Numbered from the stretch's first letter, positions 44,993-53,994 are shown. The stretch: 64,000 bases of DNA from Parvularculaceae bacterium (GCA_021776475.1 JAJFFV010000001.1:62001-126000), one strand, 5' to 3'. The notes: generated by a model not told the origin, from the sequence alone. Program-made: numbers and translations.

Positions 44993-46294
44993 ATGATCCC
45001 GCGTTACACCCGCCCGGAATTGGCCGCCATTTGGGCGCCACAGACAAAATTCCGTATCTGGTTCGAGATCGAAGCCCACGCAGCGAGCCGTATGGCTGAG
45101 CTTGGCATCATCCCGGAAAAAGCAGCCCGAACCATCTGGGACAAAGGCGGCAGCGCCACTTTTGATGTCGACAGGATCGACGAGATCGAGCGCGAAGTGA
45201 AGCACGATGTGATTGCCTTTCTGACCCATCTGGCAGAATTCGTTGGGCCGGAAGCACGTTTTGTTCACCAGGGCATGACCTCTTCCGACGTGCTCGACAC
45301 ATGCTTGTCGGTGCAGCTTGCCCGCGCCGCAGACCTCCTGCTTGCCGGCATGGACCGGGTTCTGGCCGCCCTCAAAAAACGCGCAGAAGAACACAAGAAC
45401 AGCGTATGCGTCGGTCGCAGCCACGGTATACATGCCGAGCCAACGACCTTCGGGTTAAAGCTTGCCGGCTTTTACGCCGAATTCGCTCGTGGCAAAAAAC
45501 GGCTTGAGGCCGCGCGCGAGGAAATCGCAACCTGCGCGATTTCAGGGGCAGTCGGGACTTTCGCCAATATCGACCCATCCGTCGAAGAATATGTAGCGGC
45601 AAAAATGGGCCTGACGCCGGAGCCGGTTTCAACACAGGTCATTCCGCGCGACCGACATGCAGCTTTTTTCGCAGCACTTGGTATCATCGCCTCTTCGATT
45701 GAAAACGTGGCGACAGAAATCCGCCATCTTCAGCGCACAGAAGTGCTGGAAGTTGAAGAATATTTCTCCGCAGGCCAAAAAGGTTCTTCGGCGATGCCCC
45801 ATAAACGCAACCCGATACTCACAGAGAATCTTACCGGTCTTGCCCGGCTGGTGCGGATGTCTGTCATCCCGGCACTTGAGAATGTCGCCTTATGGCATGA
45901 GCGGGATATTTCTCACTCGTCGGTCGAGCGCGGCATCGGTCCCGACGCCACCGCTCATCTCGACTTTGCGCTCAACCGCCTTGCTGGCGTTATCGAAAAG
46001 CTGGTCGTTTATCCAGAACGGATGCGCGAAAACATGGACTGTCTTGGTGGTCTTATCCATTCGCAACGTGTGTTGCTAGCGCTGACACAGGCCGGTGTCT
46101 CCCGTGAAGAAGCATACAGTCTGGTCCAGCGTAACGCCATGCCAGCGTGGCGCGGCGAAAGCCAGTTTCTTGACAACCTCAAGGCTGACGCAGACGTCAC
46201 AAATAGATTGTCTCACAACGAGCTGTGTGCCTTGTTCGACCTTGGTTACCACACGAAGCATGTAGATACTATCTTTCGGCGGGTTTTCGGTTGA
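44993..46294 (+). CDS. purB: Adenylosuccinate lyase
   Basis: A 433-residue homotetrameric lyase of purine synthesis that cleaves adenylosuccinate and SAICAR. It begins MIPRYTRPELAAIWAPQTKF and contains HQGMTSSDVLDT, GRSHGIHAEPTTFGLK and the superfamily signature GSSAMPHKRNPI. The catalytic serine lies in the flexible SSAMPHKRN loop. A perfect hairpin downstream (46362-46381) may mark its 3' end. Confidence 0.95.
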   Translation: MIPRYTRPELAAIWAPQTKFRIWFEIEAHAASRMAELGIIPEKAARTIWDKGGSATFDVDRIDEIEREVKHDVIAFLTHLAEFVGPEARFVHQGMTSSDVLDTCLSVQLARAADLLLAGMDRVLAALKKRAEEHKNSVCVGRSHGIHAEPTTFGLKLAGFYAEFARGKKRLEAAREEIATCAISGAVGTFANIDPSVEEYVAAKMGLTPEPVSTQVIPRDRHAAFFAALGIIASSIENVATEIRHLQRTEVLEVEEYFSAGQKGSSAMPHKRNPILTENLTGLARLVRMSVIPALENVALWHERDISHSSVERGIGPDATAHLDFALNRLAGVIEKLVVYPERMRENMDCLGGLIHSQRVLLALTQAGVSREEAYSLVQRNAMPAWRGESQFLDNLKADADVTNRLSHNELCALFDLGYHTKHVDTIFRRVFG

Positions 46295-46361
46295 ACGCAT
46301 ATTAACCAGCCGCGATATCGCTGATTTGAAACAAGCCTAGTGCTGGCAATAATAAGAATCT

Positions 46362-46381
46362 GACCACTTGTTTGAGTGGTC
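46362..46381 (+). terminator. Perfect hairpin after purB
   Basis: A 7-bp perfect stem (GACCACT / AGTGGTC) with a 6-nt loop lies 68 bp after the purB stop. It is followed by CCCTTCC rather than a uridine run, so it is at best a weak or Rho-assisted terminator. Confidence 0.4.
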
Positions 46382-46539
46382 CCTTCCCGAAGGTTAATCA
46401 AATACAGCCTTCCCGCCGATCAGCACATATGGTACACAAAGAAAGCCTGTTTGTGACCGTGAATGACGGTTGCGGGAACAGGTCAACCGCGTTAACACAC
46501 GGGCAAGAGCATTTAACCGTTGGGCTAGCGAAGGTACAA

Positions 46540-46588
46540 TAGGGGAAGATTGGGAGCAGGCAAAAGCCAGTTCTGCCGTAATCCCCTA
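46540..46588 (+). promoter_or_regulatory. Long-range inverted repeat in the 5' UTR of the shikimate dehydrogenase-like gene
   Basis: The perfect 7-bp arms TAGGGGA (46540-46546) and TCCCCTA (46582-46588) enclose 35 nt that contain a small GGC-AAAA-GCC hairpin. The element ends about 40 bp before the ATG. It could fold as a two-stem leader RNA. It matches no riboswitch that I recognise. Confidence 0.3.
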
Positions 46589-46627
46589 AATTGTTGGCTT
46601 AGCGGAAACAGTATCCTGGAGGGGGTC

Positions 46628-47638
46628 ATGGTTTTCAAAAAACTATTTGGTGGCGACAACGAGCGCTGGAAGGGCCCAAAAACGATCAAGAAATTGTTCG
46701 AAAAAGAGTTCCTGCACGTCGCAGCGCAGCCGAAAGACAATGCGCTTGATCCAAAGTCAATTGGCAACAAAAAGCTTTATTTCTTCCCGATCGATCATGA
46801 TTATCCAGGTGGTTCTGCTGCAATGCACAATGCCGTTTTCAAGGCATATGGCATGCCAAAACAGGCTGCGTTCGTGATTGGTGATCCAGCGAATGTCGGC
46901 ACAATTGTCGATGTTTTGAAAGAAGACCCGCTTTACGATGGGGGCGGCGCCGGCTCCGGCTTCAAAGACAAGATTGGGCCGCATCTGGACCGGCTTGACC
47001 AGTCCGCAGAAGCGATTGGCAGCGTCAACGTGATTTCGCGCGAGAGCGGCAAGCTTGTCGGTTACAATACGGATGGTATCGGCTTTGTGCTTGGCCTGCT
47101 TCATGAGTATCCAAACTGCATTGAAGGTCAAAAAATTCTGATTTTGGGCGCTGGCGGCACGGCTCTGCCGATCGCCTATGAAATGTCACAACGCAACCCG
47201 AGCGAAATCGTCATTAGTAACCGGACTGTCTCCAAAGCTGAAGGTATCGCAAAACTGATTGCGCCGTTTACCAATGCGCGTGCAATCGGCGAAGACGGGA
47301 TCGGTGAAGAACTCGATGGCGTGGGTGTTGTTGTCAACACATCAAACAAGGGTGCCCAACCCAACGAAAAATTCTCGGCTTTTGCGCCAATGACGGGTGA
47401 CGTCGAAGGAGACATGGCTGTGACGATGGCAAATATAGCACGCCTGCCGAAAGAAGCGATTGTTGCAGATATCCTGCTGGAGCCTTTGACGACGACAATG
47501 CGGCTTGCACAGGACAATGGCAATCGGACCCATAGTGGTCGGTTCATGAACCTGTTTCAGGCGGTACCGGCGTTCAAAATCATGAACAAATTGCAGGACG
47601 AAAATCTGCAAACGTTGATGACGGGAGCTTTAGACTAG
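46628..47638 (+). CDS. Divergent shikimate dehydrogenase family protein
   Basis: A 336-residue protein of the shikimate/quinate dehydrogenase family. The C-terminal NADP-binding part has ILGAGGTALPIAYEMS, and SVNVISRESGKLVGYNTDGIGF carries the catalytic Asp (NTDG). The usual catalytic Lys probably survives in the GFKDKIGPHLD segment, but the canonical NVTxPxK stretch is replaced by a glycine-rich GGGAGSG. The N-terminus has about 40 extra residues (VFKKLFGGDNERWKG). The substrate may differ from shikimate. The start at 46628 has a strong GGAGGGGG site; a longer frame begins at 46550. Confidence 0.7.
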   Translation: MVFKKLFGGDNERWKGPKTIKKLFEKEFLHVAAQPKDNALDPKSIGNKKLYFFPIDHDYPGGSAAMHNAVFKAYGMPKQAAFVIGDPANVGTIVDVLKEDPLYDGGGAGSGFKDKIGPHLDRLDQSAEAIGSVNVISRESGKLVGYNTDGIGFVLGLLHEYPNCIEGQKILILGAGGTALPIAYEMSQRNPSEIVISNRTVSKAEGIAKLIAPFTNARAIGEDGIGEELDGVGVVVNTSNKGAQPNEKFSAFAPMTGDVEGDMAVTMANIARLPKEAIVADILLEPLTTTMRLAQDNGNRTHSGRFMNLFQAVPAFKIMNKLQDENLQTLMTGALD

Positions 47639-47707
47639 CCTTAGGATCAGTGCCAGTTCAGTACCAGCGTAAACACAAAACGAAAAAACTAATGCGAGGA
47701 TGTCCGG

Positions 47708-48103
47708 ATGGAACTACCCCGTAACGAGATAGCGTTTCGCAAAGAGTACGAGGACCAAGTTCTTCTGAACCAATTGACAACAGTCTTTCGGCCCGGCAAC
47801 AGGATTTTTCCTAACTGGCGTGGCTACAAGCCGGGCGAGGTTGTCACAGCGCGGATCATTGAAAAGTGTGGTTGTGACGAAAGAGAGATTCCACCACAAT
47901 TCAATGACCACAAAGTCAAGGTGCAGATCGCGTCGATTGTTACGCTTTTTGTCGATGAACTCACAAACGAGCATTTCAGTGGCAGTTCATCTGACGTACA
48001 CAACGTCGAGAGCCTTAAAGAACATCTTGCGCAGATTTATGGCAACCCGGTCGAGCATTACGGAAATCAGATCACCCGGATCGAGCTTGCTTATATCAGC
48101 TAA
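47708..48103 (+). CDS. Small protein of unknown function (possibly ASCH/PUA-like)
   Basis: A 131-residue soluble protein. The middle, RPGNRIFPNWRGYKPGEVVTARIIEKCG, has the proline/glycine and beta-strand spacing of ASCH/PUA-like RNA-binding barrels, but I cannot prove this from sequence alone. No signal or membrane segment is seen. GAGGA lies about 8 bp before the ATG. It follows the shikimate dehydrogenase-like gene by 69 bp on the same strand. Confidence 0.55.
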   Translation: MELPRNEIAFRKEYEDQVLLNQLTTVFRPGNRIFPNWRGYKPGEVVTARIIEKCGCDEREIPPQFNDHKVKVQIASIVTLFVDELTNEHFSGSSSDVHNVESLKEHLAQIYGNPVEHYGNQITRIELAYIS

Positions 48104-48121
48104 CCCAAGCGACTTCTCTGG

Positions 48122-48613
48122 TTAGGGCTTAACAATATCATCCGCACGGGTGATTAACCGGTCCAGATACTCGTGAAAGGTTTTAGCTTCTTTTGCGGAA
48201 AGCACGCTCATCGCATCGCGTTCGTACGAAAGCGCCAACTTCTGGATTTCTTGCGTAATAGTCCGACCACTAATCGTAAGACTTAACACAGTCACTCGCT
48301 TGTCTACTTCACTGACCGATTTTACCACCTGCCCTTTCTCGACTAGGCCAGCCACGGCGCGACTTACGGCAACCTTGTCCAGGGGGGTCTCATCAACAAC
48401 CATTTGAGCGCTGATTTCCTGATGCTGGCTCAGTAACGCCAGCACACGCCATTCCGGAATAGTGACGCCAAACTTCTCTGAATAGGTTTTAGCGATGATA
48501 CGGCTAAGCTTGTTGCTCAAAACGGTGACTTTGAACGGCATAAAGTGACGCAGCACAAAACTCTGCTGATCCTCCTGCGCCAATGATATGGGATCAGGCT
48601 TTGGCTGGCTCAT
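48122..48613 (-). CDS. MarR-family transcriptional regulator, homogentisate gene cluster
   Basis: A 163-residue winged-helix regulator. The HTH has TIPEWRVLALLSQHQEISAQ and VDETPLDKVAVSRAVAGL (recognition helix); the wing is VSEVDKRVTVLSL. It overlaps the end of the fumarylacetoacetase gene by 20 bp and is the third gene after hmgA and fahA, so it probably senses homogentisate or a related ligand and regulates the divergent maiA and hmgA promoters, like HmgR-type systems in other genera. A longer frame (to 48667) is not supported. Confidence 0.85.
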   Translation of the reverse strand: MSQPKPDPISLAQEDQQSFVLRHFMPFKVTVLSNKLSRIIAKTYSEKFGVTIPEWRVLALLSQHQEISAQMVVDETPLDKVAVSRAVAGLVEKGQVVKSVSEVDKRVTVLSLTISGRTITQEIQKLALSYERDAMSVLSAKEAKTFHEYLDRLITRADDIVKP

Positions 48614-49613
48614 ATTTTTCCACCACTTGATCGATGGACCCGAAAATGGAATTCCCTTCCTGGTCATCCATCCAGATTTTCACTCGATCGCCAAATTTCA
48701 TGAAAGATGTTTTCGGCGCTCCGTGCTCAATCGTTTCAATCATCCGGATTTCGGCGATACAGGAATAGCCGACACCACCATCGACAACCGGTTTGCCTGG
48801 GCCATCATCCAGTTTGTTCGAGACTGTACCTGAGCCGATAATTGCGCCAGCGCACAATGGCCGCGTTTTTGCGGCATGGGCTATCAGTTCTTGAAAGTTG
48901 AATGTCATATCGGTTCCGGCTTCGGCCCGGCCGAACGGCTCGCCGTTGTAATCAACGTTGAGCGGCAGATGGACTTTACCACCCTGCCAGGCGTCTCCCA
49001 GTTCGTCCGGCGTAACCGCGACAGGTGAAAAGGCCGATGATGGTTTCGATTGGAAAAAGCCGAACCCTTTCCCAAGTTCACCCGGAATCAGGCCCCGAAG
49101 GGAGACGTCGTTGATGATCATGACGAGCCGGATATGCTTTGCCGCCTCTTCCTCACTCACGCCCATCGGTACATCACCGGTGATGACGCCAACCTCGCCC
49201 TCCATATCAATCCCCCAGGCCTCATCAGCCATCCGGATAGGATCGCGCGGCGCAAGGAATGCGTCCGAGCCGCCCTGATACATCAAGGGTTCCGTCCAGA
49301 AACTGTCCGGCATTTCTGCATTGCGTGCCTTGCGGACGAGTTCCACATGATTGACATAAGCTGATCCATCCGCCCACTGATAAGCGCGCGGAAGAGGCGA
49401 GGCACACTCGCCCTCGTCGAAACTTTCAGAGTTCACGGAACCAGCTTCCAGCTGCCCTGAAAGATCCTCCAACTGCGGGGCCAAAGTGGTCCAGTCATCA
49501 AGCGCTGCCTGCAGTGTCGGTGCTATGTGGGTTGCGTCAGTGCAGCGGGAGAGATCTCTCGATACAACAACAAGCCTGCCGTCACGGCCTTGTTTTAGGG
49601 AAGCAAGTTTCAT
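48594..49613 (-). CDS. fahA: Fumarylacetoacetase-family hydrolase, homogentisate pathway
   Basis: A 339-residue fumarylacetoacetate hydrolase-family protein. It has the family DEAWGIDMEGEVGVITGDVP and VMIINDVSLRGLIPGELGKGFGFFQSKPSSAFSP segments, and catalytic/metal residues fit EGEV and the ND/K positions. With HmgA and MaiA encoded next to it, it should perform the last step: fumarylacetoacetate to fumarate and acetoacetate. It is 15 bp downstream of hmgA. It is shorter than eukaryotic FAH (about 420 residues), as in other bacterial short forms. Confidence 0.92.
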   Translation of the reverse strand: MKLASLKQGRDGRLVVVSRDLSRCTDATHIAPTLQAALDDWTTLAPQLEDLSGQLEAGSVNSESFDEGECASPLPRAYQWADGSAYVNHVELVRKARNAEMPDSFWTEPLMYQGGSDAFLAPRDPIRMADEAWGIDMEGEVGVITGDVPMGVSEEEAAKHIRLVMIINDVSLRGLIPGELGKGFGFFQSKPSSAFSPVAVTPDELGDAWQGGKVHLPLNVDYNGEPFGRAEAGTDMTFNFQELIAHAAKTRPLCAGAIIGSGTVSNKLDDGPGKPVVDGGVGYSCIAEIRMIETIEHGAPKTSFMKFGDRVKIWMDDQEGNSIFGSIDQVVEKYEPAKA

Positions 49614-49628
49614 CTTTTTGTCCTTTAA

Positions 49629-50762
49629 CTATTCCGCTGCTGTTTTCCAGCTATCAACGTACCCGGCCCATTCAACCGATTCAGCCGCTTCGTGAAACTC
49701 GATCGGATCGCGTGTATCGATCATTACCGCATATTCATCGGTTGCCGGCTTCGGTTGCACCAGCATGTTCTTCAGAGCCTTGGGGTGCGGCCCATGCGTA
49801 AAGCCGGTTGGATGTACGGTCATCATACCCGGATGAATATTGTCTCGGCTGAAAAAATCACCGGCGTGGTAAAACAGGATTTCATCGTAGTCGTCATTAT
49901 TATGAAAAAACGGGATTTTCAGCGCACCGGGATCTGTCTCGAACGGTCGCGGCGCAAAAGTGCAAACGACGAAGCGGTCAGACACAAAGGTCGTGTGGGC
50001 GGATGGAGGGACATGATAGCGGTGCGACATCAAAGGCCTGAAATGGCGCACATTGATCCGCACTGGCGCAAGTTCCCCATGCCAGCCAATTGCATCAAGC
50101 GGGTTGTGTGGATAGGTCGCAACGCTCACCTGTCCACGTTTTTTGATCTCTACCCGGGTTTCGCCCTCACCTTGTTGTGCCTTGAATTTATCGTTGATTT
50201 CCGGCGCATCCAGCATCGCTGGATCAAAAATCGCATGTGGCCCAAGCAAGCCTTTATCCGGCAGCTTATAGTGGCTGTTTGTGGCTTCGATCATCAGTAT
50301 GTCGTTTTGGCCGTCAGGTTCGAGCCGCCACATCGTACCGCGTGGCAAAACGATGTAGTCGCCGGCCTCATAAGCAAGATGACCATAATCACAAAACAGA
50401 TCGCCCGTACCCGCATGAACGAACAGCAACTGATCGCCGTCGGCGTTGCGTGCTAATGCTGGCATCGCTGCTGCGAGCTTCCAGTAGCGCAGCTCAGTGG
50501 CTTTATTTGACAGGATACGCGGCGCCTGCCACGGGGTCCCTGTCGCCTCGTTCTGTGAAGCAAGATCGAAGGCGCGCGGTCGCAATGGGCCTTCAAAGCT
50601 GGTCCAGCCGGTCGGTGGGTGGGTGTGATACATAAAAGCGGCGGGCCCAAAAAACCCTTCCTTGGAAATCTCCCTCTCATATGTACCCTCCGGCAAATCG
50701 GCATGCGCTTGACGCGAGGCGGTTCCTTCAACATGTGACGGGGTGATCCATTTTGTTGCCAT
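49629..50762 (-). CDS. hmgA: Homogentisate 1,2-dioxygenase
   Basis: A 377-residue Fe(II) dioxygenase that opens the homogentisate ring to maleylacetoacetate. The iron ligands can be assigned as His287 (FFHNN), Glu294 (DYDEILFY) and His323 (FTHGPHP), by alignment to His335/Glu341/His371 of the human enzyme. The N-domain has MYHTHPPTGWTSFEGPLRPR. It is shorter than the human enzyme (445), as in the bacterial short form. AAGGGAGAAGG precedes the ATG. It is first in a minus-strand operon with fahA and marR. Confidence 0.93.
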   Translation of the reverse strand: MATKWITPSHVEGTASRQAHADLPEGTYEREISKEGFFGPAAFMYHTHPPTGWTSFEGPLRPRAFDLASQNEATGTPWQAPRILSNKATELRYWKLAAAMPALARNADGDQLLFVHAGTGDLFCDYGHLAYEAGDYIVLPRGTMWRLEPDGQNDILMIEATNSHYKLPDKGLLGPHAIFDPAMLDAPEINDKFKAQQGEGETRVEIKKRGQVSVATYPHNPLDAIGWHGELAPVRINVRHFRPLMSHRYHVPPSAHTTFVSDRFVVCTFAPRPFETDPGALKIPFFHNNDDYDEILFYHAGDFFSRDNIHPGMMTVHPTGFTHGPHPKALKNMLVQPKPATDEYAVMIDTRDPIEFHEAAESVEWAGYVDSWKTAAE

Positions 50763-50810
50763 GCGCCTTCTCCCTTGAGACTATTGCCGAGCCATATCAG
50801 ATTTAGTATC

Positions 50811-50830
50811 ATTTGTAACTAAATACAACT
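50811..50830. promoter_or_regulatory. Candidate MarR operator between hmgA and maiA
   Basis: ATTTGTA and TACAACT flank ACTAAA in the 101-bp gap between divergent hmgA and maiA; the arms match at 6 of 7 positions. It lies at a place where one protein could control both promoters, and the MarR-family gene is two genes downstream in the same operon. Confidence 0.5.
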
Positions 50831-50863
50831 AGCCGGAAAATCAACCTCAAAACGGAACAACAG

Positions 50864-51505
50864 ATGAAACTCTATAATTACTGGCGCAGCGGCACATCCT
50901 ACAGAGTGCGGATAGCATTCGAACTAAAGGGCCTGTCCTACGAGTATGTGCCGGTTGATCTGCGCGAAGGCGCACACAAAAGGGCTAACTACCTTGCGCT
51001 AAACCCGCAAGGATTGGTGCCTGCCTTGGATCTCGCAGATGGCAACATCATTTCTCAATCGCCGGCGATTATTGAATTTCTTGAGGAAACTTATCTCGAA
51101 AATCCGTTGTTACCGAATGGCGGGGTTGAGCGGGCCAAAGTACGGGCGCTGGCTTCAATCGTCGGTTGCGATATTCATCCATTGAACAATTTGCGCATCA
51201 TGAAATATCTGAAGAACGATCTAGAGCAACCTCAAGCAAAAGTAGATGCGTGGATTAAGCGCTGGATTGTCGACGGATTTCAGGCCCTGGAGGCCATCTT
51301 GAAACAAGATAACAGCCGTGGTGATTTCTGCCACGGCGGCAAGCCTGGTTTGGCAGAATGCTATTTACTGCCTCAGATATACAGCGCACAAAGATTTAAT
51401 GTCGATATGTCAACATTCAAGATTCTGACCAAAATTGAACAAGCTTGCCTCAAACTGGAGGCGTTCGAGCGTGCCTACCCTGACAACCAGCCAGACGCAG
51501 ATTAG
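50864..51505 (+). CDS. maiA: Maleylacetoacetate isomerase
   Basis: A 213-residue zeta-class GST that isomerises maleylacetoacetate to fumarylacetoacetate using glutathione. The N-terminus has the diagnostic YWRSGTSYRVRIAFELKGL, with the catalytic Ser of the SS.S-R-V-R-I-A motif, then NPQGLVPALDL and SQSPAIIEFLEETY. The C-domain has PGLAECYLLPQIYSAQRF. It is divergent from hmgA, and its stop overlaps the convergent lipoprotein gene's stop by 4 bp. Confidence 0.93.
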   Translation: MKLYNYWRSGTSYRVRIAFELKGLSYEYVPVDLREGAHKRANYLALNPQGLVPALDLADGNIISQSPAIIEFLEETYLENPLLPNGGVERAKVRALASIVGCDIHPLNNLRIMKYLKNDLEQPQAKVDAWIKRWIVDGFQALEAILKQDNSRGDFCHGGKPGLAECYLLPQIYSAQRFNVDMSTFKILTKIEQACLKLEAFERAYPDNQPDAD

Positions 51506-52080
51506 AGCAAGGTGGCGCTCTTGAGAATCTCGTTTACTTCCTCAATGTGCAGATCATAGTAATATTCTGTCGGCGCTATATAGAGGATCAACTGGAGCAC
51601 ACCATTGTGGATTACGGTCTTACCGGTACCTGACATGTTGAGGCCGCGCTCTGTATCAGCCGCGATATCAAATCGTACCCCAGTGGCTATACCGAACGTT
51701 TCCGGACGCAGATTAGCGAGGCTAACATTCTTCATCCCACTATAGATCAGACTGTCTTTGATATACTCAACAGCTTCACTATCGGTCATATCCGAGCGGA
51801 AACGTGGCACCAGCGTTTTAGGATCAGATGAGTAGATTAATGCTTTGCCGTCTTTGATATTAACCCCAAACGTTAGCGAATTGAGAGAAACACCATCGAT
51901 GGTTAATCCCTGGAGCCCGGTCTTGGGTTCAAACGGATATTTGGTCCATTCTTTTCCGACAGTAACCTGCATGGTTTTTTGGACATCGAACGGTCCCGGC
52001 CCGACGGTTTGAATCCCGACGCATGCCTGCACGGATAAAAAAATCACCATCGTAGATATTTTTTTGACTGTCGAGAACAT
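51502..52080 (-). CDS. Hypothetical lipoprotein
   Basis: A 192-residue predicted lipoprotein (lipobox LSVQAC, Cys about residue 20). The family is not recognised. The body is beta-rich, with VTVGKEWTKYPFEPK near the lipid anchor. It is the last of three consecutive minus-strand envelope genes (hypothetical lipoprotein, M48 protease, this one), 9 bp after the M48 gene. Confidence 0.65.
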   Translation of the reverse strand: MFSTVKKISTMVIFLSVQACVGIQTVGPGPFDVQKTMQVTVGKEWTKYPFEPKTGLQGLTIDGVSLNSLTFGVNIKDGKALIYSSDPKTLVPRFRSDMTDSEAVEYIKDSLIYSGMKNVSLANLRPETFGIATGVRFDIAADTERGLNMSGTGKTVIHNGVLQLILYIAPTEYYYDLHIEEVNEILKSATLL

Positions 52081-52089
52081 TAACAGACC

Positions 52090-53265
52090 TCACTCATCCA
52101 GCTTGTTCAAATATGATTTAACGAGTTGTCGGTCTGGCGCTTCGGGCGCTTTTTCAAGATAGGTCTGATAAGCGGCCATCGCTGCTGCGCCGTCGCCTTT
52201 TGTTCGCTCGGCATCACCAATCTGGCGCCAGACGGTGGCTGGTACATCTTCAAAAGACGATGCTTTGCGGTAATCTGCCAGCGCTCTTATGGCGTCGCCC
52301 TCGCCCCGGCGTATACGATGGGCTTCGCCGCGCCGGTAGAAAAGCAAGCCCAAACCTTCACCTCTTTTGATCAAATGATTGATCAAGAAGATATTTTCAC
52401 CAAAGTCGCGGCGAACGAGGTCAGCCTCCAACCATTTTGCAAGAAACGGCGATGTTGTGGCTATGTATTCGCGCTGGCGGACAGTACCTGCTTCACCATC
52501 TTCTGCAAAGGCGGTCAGTGTTTCAATGCGCTCTGAGGTTACAGGGTGGGTACTAAAAATACTTGATCGTGCAATCTGTCGGCGATTTCGCTCGAGGTCT
52601 GAATTCTCTACTTCGGAAACAAGATACTTCCAGATTGCAGCTGCTTCGTGGCCATCATATCCTGCATCAGTTGCGAATTGGAACCCAAGTTGATCTGCTT
52701 CCCGCTCCTTGCCTCGGCCAAAGCCATATAGGCGAGCGGCCAATGTAATATCACCAAGTACTGCTGCGTCCGGCACGCCAGCTGCAATAATACCGGCTGA
52801 AAACACCAATGACGCGTTTGCTGCATTTTTTATTTCCCGCCACTGCTGCAGGGAATGTCGTTGCTTATAGTGCGCAAACTCATGGCCGATGACAAAGGCG
52901 AGCTGCGCTTCATTCTCTGCACGGAGCAACAATCCGGTCCAGATTTGCATCTGGCCGTTGGGTGCCATATTGGCGTTGAAATACGGCTGCTTGACCACAT
53001 AAACACGCACATCATTGCAGTAGTCCTCGCCAATCACCTGGCAGGTCACCCCTCGAACATAGTCATTGAGGGCCGGATCGCGTTCGACAATGGCTGACGC
53101 CTTGAGCAAGCGCTCGGCGCCGTCCATTTGCAGCCACAATCCCGCCTCATCAGAGGTTTCTTCCGGTCGCTCACTTGCCTTGATTGGGTCGACATCCGTT
53201 GTCTCGCAAGCAGCAAGACCAAAGAGCGCCAGCGCACTAAACAGGTAAGAAAAACGTGTGCGCAT
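52090..53265 (-). CDS. M48 family metalloprotease lipoprotein with TPR-like tail
   Basis: A 391-residue lipoprotein (lipobox LFGLAAC, Cys20) with a peptidase M48/HtpX-BepA-like domain. The zinc site is HEFAHYKQRH near residue 128-137, with the third ligand Glu in KEREADQLGFQFA near residue 189-195. The last about 70 residues look like a short TPR-type repeat (IRALADYRKASSFEDVP, MAAYQTYLEKAPEAP). The family helps control outer-membrane protein assembly in E. coli (BepA/LoiP), which is a reasonable role here. It is the second gene in the envelope operon. Confidence 0.85.
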   Translation of the reverse strand: MRTRFSYLFSALALFGLAACETTDVDPIKASERPEETSDEAGLWLQMDGAERLLKASAIVERDPALNDYVRGVTCQVIGEDYCNDVRVYVVKQPYFNANMAPNGQMQIWTGLLLRAENEAQLAFVIGHEFAHYKQRHSLQQWREIKNAANASLVFSAGIIAAGVPDAAVLGDITLAARLYGFGRGKEREADQLGFQFATDAGYDGHEAAAIWKYLVSEVENSDLERNRRQIARSSIFSTHPVTSERIETLTAFAEDGEAGTVRQREYIATTSPFLAKWLEADLVRRDFGENIFLINHLIKRGEGLGLLFYRRGEAHRIRRGEGDAIRALADYRKASSFEDVPATVWRQIGDAERTKGDGAAAMAAYQTYLEKAPEAPDRQLVKSYLNKLDE

Positions 53266-53268
53266 TGT

Positions 53269-53994
53269 TCAAGCACCCTCTTTCGCGTCTGTCAGCGGCA
53301 CATCCTTCAGTATCACTTTGACGAGTTCGGCCGCCCCTTCTGGTTTGCGCATATCAGTACCACTGCCGGTTGACGCAAGATTGAACCAGACTATATCGCC
53401 GGACACCATGTCAACCAGCGACGCATACGCCGCCTGTCCGCCGGTCGATACAGTACCAAGACCAACAACCGCGAGCCCGACGGCCATAGCCTGACGGCCG
53501 GAACTTGCATATTGACCGCGGGCAAACAAAAACAATGCGTAGTCCGCATTTGCCTCAGGCGCCATATCCCGAACACCAGGGCCAAGAGACCAGTCAAATT
53601 TGTCTTCCTTCGATGGCAACGGCACACCGATGAAGCGATGCGACAGGATGGTTGCTCCAACCGCCTCATGCAGTTTGACAAGCTGAACTTCGCGAGCGTT
53701 GTTTGTATCAAGTGGGTGGTTGACAAGTTCATGCTCGTTGCCAGCCAGAGCATCGCGGATGCTGGCGAGGATGTTCTCCTTGCCCTGCCTGGTCCAATCA
53801 GCCCTGACTTCGCGCACGCCTGCTGCTTTCAAAAAAGAAAGTTCAACGTCCGGCTCGATGAGCAGAATTCGGGCTTTATTCTCGACCGCCTTAAACTCGT
53901 TCGTGGTCTGCATTGTCCGCGCGGATGTGCACGCAGACAAAAGTGCTAAAGATACAATCAGCCCTACGCGTTGAATAAGAAATCCTTTTTTCAC
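53269..53994 (-). CDS. Hypothetical lipoprotein upstream of the M48 protease
   Basis: A 241-residue predicted lipoprotein. I place the start at the GTG at 53994, which gives a basic N-terminus, a hydrophobic helix and the lipobox LALLSAC; a longer frame reaches 54072. The family is not recognised. It contains a hydrophobic alanine/glycine stretch near residue 165-190 (RQAMAVGLAVVGLGTVSTGG) that could be a membrane segment. The next gene (M48) starts 3 bp after its stop, which suggests functional coupling. Confidence 0.6.
   Translation of the reverse strand: MKKGFLIQRVGLIVSLALLSACTSARTMQTTNEFKAVENKARILLIEPDVELSFLKAAGVREVRADWTRQGKENILASIRDALAGNEHELVNHPLDTNNAREVQLVKLHEAVGATILSHRFIGVPLPSKEDKFDWSLGPGVRDMAPEANADYALFLFARGQYASSGRQAMAVGLAVVGLGTVSTGGQAAYASLVDMVSGDIVWFNLASTGSGTDMRKPEGAAELVKVILKDVPLTDAKEGA

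Larger units (their letters stand above)
46295..46627. other. Intergenic region purB / shikimate dehydrogenase-like gene
   Basis: This 333-bp region contains a purB 3' hairpin (46362-46381) and, just upstream of the next gene, an inverted repeat that could be a 5' UTR element. No open reading frame of interest is supported. Confidence 0.4.
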
